A DNA stretch of 64,000 nucleotides, taken from positions 372,001 through 436,000 of the forward strand of contig NZ_LT906463.1 of the NCBI RefSeq assembly GCF_900186995.1, written 5' to 3'. The notes under the pieces are model-generated. The model was not told the origin of the DNA. It did not search any database and saw only the letters and a list, made by a program, of their open reading frames with translations. Origin of the DNA: Haemophilus pittmaniae. GTDB taxonomy: Bacteria > Pseudomonadota > Gammaproteobacteria > Enterobacterales > Pasteurellaceae. Position 1 is the stretch's first letter. The number at the start of each line of letters is the position of its first letter. Below, piece by piece: positions 58,139-64,000 of the stretch. The position numbers were made by a program, and so were the translations under genes.

Positions 58139-58687
58139 TTATAAGAAAGCTACCAGATGAATAATCCCAAACTTCATCATAGTCATTCCAAGAACAATCT
58201 CTAAAATAGAGAGAAGAAAAATAAAGACTGAATGACGTTCTCGAATTTGTACAGAAAATTGACTGTAATCTACTGGCTTTTTGCTCATGATATCTGCAAT
58301 AGCTGCTTCTGCTTTTTCTATAATATTTCCTTCATCAGTTAGTGAAAGAAGATAGTTTCCTTCTTCTGCGTGGAACCAATATAATTCCATCCGCCCTTTT
58401 GTAAATCCACTTGATGAAATTTTCAGAATGCTGATTGACAATGGAACCGTTCTTCCTGTCTGCTGATTGGTTATTTTAAAACCAATTTTTCCTATGGGGG
58501 ATTTGCTAAATAATTTTCCGCTAAGCCATATTCCATACATTCCCTTCGGCAAGAAAAAAGCCCCTTCTTTGTCTACACATGGCATTTCATATAACAACTC
58601 TGTATTGATCAAACGAGGGATCGTTTTAACGCCAATAATCAGCAGTATTATTCCTACTACCATCAATAAAAAATATAAATACTGCAT
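58139..58687 (-). CDS. Membrane-anchored protein of unknown function
   Basis: A protein of 182 residues with a hydrophobic helix at each end (about 4-22 and 153-178) and a soluble middle domain between them (FLPKGMYGIWLSGKLF, then GKIGFKITNQQTGRTVPLSI). This layout puts the middle domain on one side of the membrane. I do not recognise a family. It has lower GC than its neighbours by eye. It lies 64 bp upstream of rluE on the same strand. The 217-bp gap beyond it (to 58904) holds only the ilvC terminator. Confidence 0.6.
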   Translation of the reverse strand: MQYLYFLLMVVGIILLIIGVKTIPRLINTELLYEMPCVDKEGAFFLPKGMYGIWLSGKLFSKSPIGKIGFKITNQQTGRTVPLSISILKISSSGFTKGRMELYWFHAEEGNYLLSLTDEGNIIEKAEAAIADIMSKKPVDYSQFSVQIRERHSVFIFLLSILEIVLGMTMMKFGIIHLVAFL

Positions 58688-58850
58688 TTTGTTCCTTTAC
58701 TTATCTCGTCGTCAGGAGGAATTATAAAAATTCAGTTCTATTCTAGAAATCTAACTTTTATGAACATCATTATTACACCGCAACAATAATGTAATAAAAA
58801 TTAAACTAACATGAAAAGTACGATTAAAAATTTTTTACTCTTTTCAAAAC

Positions 58851-58883
58851 ATAAAAAAGCCAACTTATTAAATAAGTTGGCTT
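58851..58883 (-). terminator. Terminator of ilvC
   Basis: A 13-bp perfect stem AAGCCAACTTATT / AATAAGTTGGCTT with a 1-nt centre, followed on the minus strand by TTTT. Confidence 0.85.
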
Positions 58884-58904
58884 AGATTTTCTTAATTTAA
58901 GTTA

Positions 58905-60386
58905 TTAACCTGCAACTGCGATACGTTTCATATCTGTCATATAGCCACGTAACTCTTGACCAATTAATTCAACCGGGTGGTTACGGATTGCATCGTTTAC
59001 ATCACGTAGGGTGATGTTATCGATAGCGACTGCTGGTGTAGGTTCACCTAAATCGCCTTTTTGTAAGGTTGGGATGATTTCTTTAGCAAGAATTGGGGTT
59101 GCTACGTTAGAGAATAAGTAGTTACCGTATTCTGCAGTATCAGAAATTACCACGTTCATTTCGTATAAGCGTTTACGCGCGATAGTATTAGCGATTAACG
59201 GTAATTCGTGAAGTGATTCATAGTAAGCTGATTCTTCATAGATACCGCTTGCCACCATTGCATCAAAGGCTAATTCTACGCCTGCTTTCACCATTGCTAC
59301 CATTAACACGCCATTATCAAAGTATTCTTGTTCAGAAATTTTGATGCCGTCTGCTTTTGGTGCATTTTCAAAGGCAGTTTTGCCTGTTGCTTCACGCCAT
59401 GCGAATAAGTCTTTATCTCCGTTCGCCCAGTCTGCCATCATGGTCGCAGAGAAGTGACCGCTGATGATGTCATCCATGTGTTTGTAATATAAGAAACCAA
59501 GGCTTTCTTTGATTTGTTCAGCAAGTTCAAATGCACGTAATTTTGCACTGTTTGATAAGCGATCCATCATTAATGTGATACCGCCTTGTTTTAATGCTTC
59601 TGTAATAGTTTCCCAACCGTATTGGATAAGTTTGCCTGCGTATGCTGGATCTTTACCATCAGCAACAAGTTTGTCGTAACATACGATAGAACCTGCTTGT
59701 AACATACCGCAAAGAATAGTTTGTTCACCCATTAAGTCAGATTTTACCTCTGCCACGAATGAAGATTCTAATACGCCCGCACGGTCACCACCGGTTGCAG
59801 CTGCCCATGCTTTCGCAATTGCCATACCTTCACCACGTGGGTCATTTGCAGGGTGAACCGCGATTAATGTTGGTACGCCGAAACCACGTTTGTATTCTTC
59901 ACGTACTTCAGTACCCGGACATTTTGGTGCAGTCATGACCACAGTGATGTCTTCACGGATTTGCTCACCCACTTCAACAATGTTGAAACCATGTGAGTAA
60001 CCGAATGCAGAATCTTTTTTCATTAAAGGCATTACATCAGCCACGACTTTAGAATGTTGTTTGTCTGGTGTTAAGTTAATCACTAAGTCTGCAGTTGGAA
60101 TTAACTCTTGGTAAGTACCCACTTTAAAACCGTTCTCGGTTGCACGTTGGAATGAAGCGCGTTTTTCCGCAATCGCTTCTGGGCGTAATGCATAAGCAAT
60201 GTCTAAGCCAGAATCACGCATATTTAAACCTTGGTTTAAACCTTGTGCGCCACAACCTACGATAACGATTTTTTTGCCTTTTAAGTAGTTGCAACCGTCA
60301 GCAAATTCGCTGCGATCCATAAAACGACAACGACCTAATTGGTCTAATTTTTCACGTAAGTTTAAGGTGTTGAAATAGTTAGCCAT
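58905..60386 (-). CDS. ilvC: IlvC, ketol-acid reductoisomerase (class II, long form)
   Basis: An enzyme of valine/isoleucine synthesis, 493 residues, which is the long class II form. It has an N-terminal Rossmann domain with [12 protein letters not shown] (about 44-55) and two knotted C-terminal domains (from about 210 and 355). The tail ends [18 protein letters not shown]. It is divergent from its activator gene ilvY. Confidence 0.96.
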   Translation of the reverse strand: MANYFNTLNLREKLDQLGRCRFMDRSEFADGCNYLKGKKIVIVGCGAQGLNQGLNMRDSGLDIAYALRPEAIAEKRASFQRATENGFKVGTYQELIPTADLVINLTPDKQHSKVVADVMPLMKKDSAFGYSHGFNIVEVGEQIREDITVVMTAPKCPGTEVREEYKRGFGVPTLIAVHPANDPRGEGMAIAKAWAAATGGDRAGVLESSFVAEVKSDLMGEQTILCGMLQAGSIVCYDKLVADGKDPAYAGKLIQYGWETITEALKQGGITLMMDRLSNSAKLRAFELAEQIKESLGFLYYKHMDDIISGHFSATMMADWANGDKDLFAWREATGKTAFENAPKADGIKISEQEYFDNGVLMVAMVKAGVELAFDAMVASGIYEESAYYESLHELPLIANTIARKRLYEMNVVISDTAEYGNYLFSNVATPILAKEIIPTLQKGDLGEPTPAVAIDNITLRDVNDAIRNHPVELIGQELRGYMTDMKRIAVAG

Positions 60387-60460
60387 TTTTAATCCTTTCT
60401 ATGATGTTGATTAATGTGTATATAAGGTTGTGTTTGCATATAGCTTTTTGTTGTGGAGGG

Positions 60461-60488
60461 ATTATAAGGCTTTCAGTTATTGCGTAAA
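60461..60488 (-). promoter_or_regulatory. ilvC promoter
   Basis: On the minus strand: -35 TTTACG, 16-bp spacer, -10 TATAAT (60466-60461). The leader to the ilvC start is about 70 nt. Confidence 0.6.
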
Positions 60489-60510
60489 GTGATATTATTG
60501 ACACTTAATG

Positions 60511-60525
60511 TTGCATTTTTTGCAA
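60511..60525. promoter_or_regulatory. Candidate IlvY operator
   Basis: The inverted repeat TTGCA-N5-TGCAA fits the T-N11-A half-site rule of LysR-type regulators. It lies between the divergent ilvC and ilvY genes, 31 bp before the ilvY start and upstream of the ilvC -35. Confidence 0.6.
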
Positions 60526-60555
60526 TTACATTTTTTTACTTTTTAATACACACAA

Positions 60556-61434
60556 ATGAATTTTCACGATTTTCAAATTTTCCTACACCTGGTAGATACT
60601 CAAAACTTTGCGAAAACCGCTACGCAAAACTATATGTCACCCTCAACACTTTCACGCCAAATTCAGCGCATGGAAGAAGAATTAGAACAACCTTTATTCA
60701 TTCGTGATAATCGACAGGTGCGCTTAACCGAACAAGGAGAGAAATTTCTGCAATTTGCGAAAACAGAATGGCAAAACTGGCAACAGTTTAAGCGTCAGCT
60801 TAGGGATAATTCATCGGAATTAAGCGGAGAGTTACGCTTATTTTGTTCGGTAACGGCTTCATATAGTCACTTGCCACAGGTATTAGCCAAATTTCGTACG
60901 CGTTATCCAAAGGTTGAAATTCAACTGACCACAGGTGACCCTGCTTCTGCAGTACAATTCATTCAATCGGAGCAAGTGGATCTTGCTTTGGCGGGGAAAC
61001 CGAATAATCTGCCGACGGGATTAGAGTTTTATAAGATCGATGATATTTCCCTTTCATTAATTGCGCCTCGCGTGGCTTGTTTGGCGACACAATTATTACA
61101 GGAAGAACCTATCAATTGGCAGCAAATGCCTTTTATTTTGCCATTGGATGGGATGGCACGGCATCGTATTGAACAATGGTTACGTAGCAAACACATTAAA
61201 CATCCGAAAATCTATGCCACCGTAGCAGGACACGAAGGGATCGTGCCGATGGTAGCGCTCGGTTTTGGATTGGCTATGCTACCCGATGCAGTAATTGATA
61301 ATAGTCCAATGGCAAAAGAAGTTTCCCGTTTAAATTTGGATAATCCGGTAGAAGCATTTGATTTGGGCGTTTGTGTGCAAAAAAGAAATTTGGCAAACCC
61401 CTTAATTCGTGCATTTTGGGAGATGTTAGACTAG
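60556..61434 (+). CDS. ilvY: IlvY, LysR-type activator of ilvC
   Basis: A LysR-type regulator of 292 residues. It has an N-terminal winged helix-turn-helix (about 1-60; FAKTATQNYMSPSTLSRQIQ) and an inducer-binding domain (about 90-290). In E. coli, IlvY senses acetohydroxy acids and activates ilvC. Its divergent position next to ilvC and the palindrome at 60511 agree. The start at 60556 gives the expected MNFHDFQIF beginning. Confidence 0.93.
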   Translation: MNFHDFQIFLHLVDTQNFAKTATQNYMSPSTLSRQIQRMEEELEQPLFIRDNRQVRLTEQGEKFLQFAKTEWQNWQQFKRQLRDNSSELSGELRLFCSVTASYSHLPQVLAKFRTRYPKVEIQLTTGDPASAVQFIQSEQVDLALAGKPNNLPTGLEFYKIDDISLSLIAPRVACLATQLLQEEPINWQQMPFILPLDGMARHRIEQWLRSKHIKHPKIYATVAGHEGIVPMVALGFGLAMLPDAVIDNSPMAKEVSRLNLDNPVEAFDLGVCVQKRNLANPLIRAFWEMLD

Positions 61435-61465
61435 AATAATAAGTAGAATTAACCTAAGGATTATT

Positions 61466-62353
61466 ATGTTAAGAGGCGTACTCATTTCACTTTTAGCCTC
61501 ATTTTTATTTGGCTATATGTATTATTTTTCCACGCTGCTGAAACCACTTAGCGGCACGGATATTTTCGGCTATCGAATGATTTTTACATTCCCTTTCGTC
61601 GCCCTTTCCGTCATCATGTTTAAGCAGAAACAGGCATTAGTGGAACATATAAAACGCATCAAAAAACAACCGCTCTTTGCCCTTTCCTATATCACTTGTG
61701 GCGCATTAATGGGTTATCAAATGTGGCTCTTTTTGTGGGCACCCAATAATGGCAGCTCCTTAAGTGTTTCTTTCGGTTATTTATTGTTGCCAATTGTGAT
61801 GGTGGCCGCAGGGCGGATCATTTTTAAAGAACGAATTTCAACATTGAAATTCATTGCTGTGTTAATTGCAGCAGTGGGGGTGATTTCTAACATCATTTTA
61901 AAAGGCGAATTATCTTGGGAAGCCATTGTTATCTGTGTGGGTTACACCACCTATTTCTCCATACGAAAAGCTTTAAAAAATACCGATCTTGGTGCCTTTT
62001 GCTTAGAAATGATCGCATTATTGCCGGTTAGCGTTTACTTTGCTCTTCAAACTGATTTTGCCACCGTGCAGGAATATAATCCTAACATTTGGGGATTATT
62101 GGTATTGCTAGGGCTTATTAGTGGCTCTGCATTGATTGCTTACGTGATCGCCAGCAATATGTTGCCGATGAATTTGCTCGGTCTTCTAGGCTATGTTGAA
62201 ACCATTTTGATGGTGATTATTTCATTTTTAATTGGAGAGGAAATGGATGCGGACAGCTACCCGTTATTCATTTGTTTAGTATTGGCGATGAGCCTGATTA
62301 TTTTTGATGGCGTGTATAAACAGCGCGCAAAAGGAACAAACCATGTCGTTTAA
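61466..62353 (+). CDS. RarD-like EamA-family permease
   Basis: An inner-membrane protein of 295 residues with about ten hydrophobic helices in two five-helix halves, as in the drug/metabolite transporter (EamA) superfamily. [19 protein letters not shown] near the N-terminus, YRMIFTFP and [15 protein letters not shown] match RarD proteins. The substrate is unknown. It overlaps glpE by 11 bp. Confidence 0.85.
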   Translation: MLRGVLISLLASFLFGYMYYFSTLLKPLSGTDIFGYRMIFTFPFVALSVIMFKQKQALVEHIKRIKKQPLFALSYITCGALMGYQMWLFLWAPNNGSSLSVSFGYLLLPIVMVAAGRIIFKERISTLKFIAVLIAAVGVISNIILKGELSWEAIVICVGYTTYFSIRKALKNTDLGAFCLEMIALLPVSVYFALQTDFATVQEYNPNIWGLLVLLGLISGSALIAYVIASNMLPMNLLGLLGYVETILMVIISFLIGEEMDADSYPLFICLVLAMSLIIFDGVYKQRAKGTNHVV

Positions 62354-62660
62354 AGAAATTACCCCAGAACAAGCTTGGGAGATGATGCAAAATGGCGCCA
62401 TGCTTGCTGATATTCGGGATCCACAACGTTTCACCTATTCCCATGCGAAAGGGGCGTTTCATTTAACCAACCAAAGTTTTTTACAATTTGAAGAACAAGT
62501 GGATTTCGACTCCCCGATTATCGTGAGTTGTTATCATGGTGTAAGCAGCCGAAATGTGGCGACTTTCCTCGTTGAGCAAGGCTATGAAAATGTGTTTAGC
62601 GTCATTGGTGGATTTGATGGTTGGGTAAAAGCTGGTTTACCGATAGAAACGGCTTATTAA
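62343..62660 (+). CDS. glpE: GlpE, thiosulfate sulfurtransferase
   Basis: A single-domain rhodanese of 105 residues. The active-site loop CYHGVSSRN (Cys near residue 63) matches GlpE. It transfers sulfane sulfur from thiosulfate to cyanide or thiols. The start at 62343 (MSFKEI) is chosen over an in-frame ATG 39 bp upstream because it gives the usual length (108 in E. coli). Co-translated with the permease gene. Confidence 0.92.
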   Translation: MSFKEITPEQAWEMMQNGAMLADIRDPQRFTYSHAKGAFHLTNQSFLQFEEQVDFDSPIIVSCYHGVSSRNVATFLVEQGYENVFSVIGGFDGWVKAGLPIETAY

Positions 62661-62674
62661 TATTTTTTTGATTT

Positions 62675-62703
62675 AAAGTGCGGTGAAATTTACCGCACTT
62701 TTC
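62675..62703. terminator. Bidirectional terminator made of inverted uptake signals
   Basis: AAAGTGCGGT and ACCGCACTTT surround a 7-nt loop, with TTTT on the plus-strand side. It separates the convergent glpE and LLM oxidoreductase genes. Confidence 0.85.
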
Positions 62704-62714
62704 TTTTTGTCTCA

Positions 62715-63752
62715 CTATTGTTTATCCACAATTGCTTTCAACATCGTGTAAGATTGGGCTTGCTTTTGCTCATCAAAAATATAGCTCACTGCCATAATTT
62801 CATCAAAATGTACCCGTTCGCGTAATTGCTTGAGTTGAAATTCTACGCTTTCAGGACTACCGATAAGCGAACAAGCAGTCATTTGTTCCACTACAGCACG
62901 CTCTTGGTTGTAAATCGGGATTTCCTCAAAATCGACTGGACCAAAGTGCGGTTTCTTTTGGGCGTGCATTTGGGTTTTCCAAACATCTTCCTCTGATGCC
63001 AAAGGCGGTTGTAAATTTTGTTGCGCGTTAGTGACCACGTTTAAGAAAAATAGTGTTTGTGTCGTAGCCAGTTGTCTTGCTTCTTTATCGGTTTCGGCGA
63101 CAATCGCGTTCACACCTAAGATGACATAAGGCTCAGCAAGATAGGTCGATGGTTTGAAGTTTTTGCGGTAAATCTCCACCGCCATTTCCATCATGCGTGG
63201 CGCAAAGTGTGAAGCAAAGGCATAAGGCAAGCCAAGCTCTGCCGCAAGATAGGCGCTTTCAGTGCTGGAACCCAAAATATAAAACGGTATATTCAAGCCA
63301 GCGGAAGGATAAGCTGAAACAGGATTGCTATCTTTAAAGTAACCTCGAAGTTCCGCAATTTCCGCAGGGAAATCCAGACTGTTTCGTCCACGACGAAGTG
63401 CCGCAGCCGTTTGCATATCAGTTCCTGGTGCACGGCCTAAACCGAGTTCAACACGGTTTGGATAAAGTGTCTCTAGTGTGCCATATTGCTCAGCTACCAC
63501 ATAAGGCGAATGATTCGGTAACATCACGCCACCTGACCCCACGCGTAAGGTCTTCGTATTGGCTAACGTATGCTGAATTAAAAGTGCGGTCGCTGAACTC
63601 ACCAAATTTTTCATATTATGATGCTCAGCAATCCAATAGCGTTCAATGCCGATATTTTCAGCATGTTTTGCAAGACTTACCATAGACTCAACGGCTTGCA
63701 AATAAGTTTGTCCTTCTCGAACAGGGGCGAGATTAAGAATAGAGAGCTTCAT
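62715..63752 (-). CDS. LLM-class flavin-dependent oxidoreductase
   Basis: A luciferase-like monooxygenase-family protein of 345 residues with a TIM-barrel fold. YWIAEHHN (about 39-46), GSGGVMLPNHSPYVVAEQYG (about 73-92) and GLGRAPGTD are typical of the YhbW/MsnO8-like group. It uses reduced FMN; the substrate is unknown. Two exact uptake signals lie within it (62944-62952 and 63582-63590). Confidence 0.88.
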   Translation of the reverse strand: MKLSILNLAPVREGQTYLQAVESMVSLAKHAENIGIERYWIAEHHNMKNLVSSATALLIQHTLANTKTLRVGSGGVMLPNHSPYVVAEQYGTLETLYPNRVELGLGRAPGTDMQTAAALRRGRNSLDFPAEIAELRGYFKDSNPVSAYPSAGLNIPFYILGSSTESAYLAAELGLPYAFASHFAPRMMEMAVEIYRKNFKPSTYLAEPYVILGVNAIVAETDKEARQLATTQTLFFLNVVTNAQQNLQPPLASEEDVWKTQMHAQKKPHFGPVDFEEIPIYNQERAVVEQMTACSLIGSPESVEFQLKQLRERVHFDEIMAVSYIFDEQKQAQSYTMLKAIVDKQ

Positions 63753-63888
63753 TTTATTTCCTCATGATTGATTTGTTGAGCGTTATTATGCGCTTTTCTG
63801 GTAGAAATATCGATAAAATTGGAATAGACAGTTCCGAGAAAAGGAAAAATATTGCAAAATAGGCACAAATTCAGATGTATTCGAAAAA

Positions 63889-64000
63889 ATGATTGTATTT
63901 AATAATATTTCCCTAAAGCGCGGGCAAACTGAATTGCTTGAGAATGCCACGGCCACAATCAATCCCAAACAAAAAGTCGGCTTGGTGGGGAAAAATGGTT
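63889..64000 (+). CDS. ABC-F ATPase (YheS-like), 5' end only
   Basis: The first 37 codons of an ABC-F protein: MIVFNNISLKRGQTELLENA, then INPKQKVGLVGKNG, which is the start of the first Walker A. The sequence is close to E. coli YheS, a ribosome-associated ABC-F factor. The gene continues past the window end. It is divergent from the LLM gene across a 136-bp gap. Confidence 0.85.
   Translation, partial: MIVFNNISLKRGQTELLENATATINPKQKVGLVGKNG

Noticed and set aside
63786..63968. Minus-strand open frame of 60 codons at the right edge
   Set aside because: It runs antisense to the start of the ABC-F gene, whose first residues match YheS-type proteins well.

Overview
The window is chromosomal DNA from a member of the Pasteurellaceae. 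The evidence is the Haemophilus-type DNA uptake signal AAGTGCGGT, often paired head-to-head as a terminator (56633-56660, 62675-62701), and many gene neighbourhoods shared with Haemophilus and Escherichia: yigZ-trkH-hemG-rrn, selB-selA-selC, cysZ/zipA-ligA, tyrP-tdk-(small gene)-tsaD // rpsU-dnaG-rpoD, and ilvC // ilvY. I cannot name the genus from the sequence alone.

Layout. 1-0.4 kb: 5' end, leader and promoter of an rRNA operon on the minus strand. 0.4-3.3 kb: hemG, trkH and yigZ (minus), tusA (plus). 3.4-8.7 kb: two paralogous lipoproteins behind selB-selA, with tRNA-Sec (selC) divergent to selA. 8.7-24.4 kb: an aryl polyene (APE) pigment locus, one long plus-strand run of about 18 overlapping genes (apeC to apeR order) with its own promoter, plus a divergent small lipoprotein gene. 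24.3-37.8 kb: a chain-length-factor-like orphan, hldD, cysZ, zipA, ligA, tyrP, tdk, tsaD and rpsU-dnaG-rpoD. 38.0-43.2 kb: the complete S10 ribosomal protein operon with leader. 43.4-53.3 kb: a two-partner secretion locus (FhaC-type transporter, a 2580-residue filamentous-haemagglutinin-like exoprotein, and a small translationally coupled lipoprotein). 53.6-64 kb: yibQ-envC, gpmA, rluE, ilvC/ilvY, a RarD-like permease, glpE, an LLM oxidoreductase, and the start of an ABC-F gene cut by the window edge.

How the genes work together. The APE operon encodes a type II polyketide machine: two ACPs, a KS/CLF pair, a further KS, a ketoreductase, two dehydratases, starter ligases, acyl- and glycosyltransferases, a thioesterase, and a LolA-like/MMPL/lipoprotein export set. 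It would make an aryl polyene and deliver it to the outer membrane. It is unusual in having two starter-activating ligases, one fused to the dehydratase, and no methyltransferase gene. selA, selB and selC form a selenocysteine insertion set. The two-partner secretion exoprotein ends in a domain with an apparent Ser-Asp-His hydrolase arrangement and is followed, with an ATGA overlap, by a small lipoprotein. I propose this as a candidate toxin/immunity pair.

The least expected pattern is a dispersed repeat of exactly 60 bp (AATAAAATC...GGGCGTTT), present seven times. Six copies are intergenic. One is inside the exoprotein gene, where its 20 codons form part of the extended signal peptide. Another copy lies where the S10 operon abuts rpoD instead of the spc operon.
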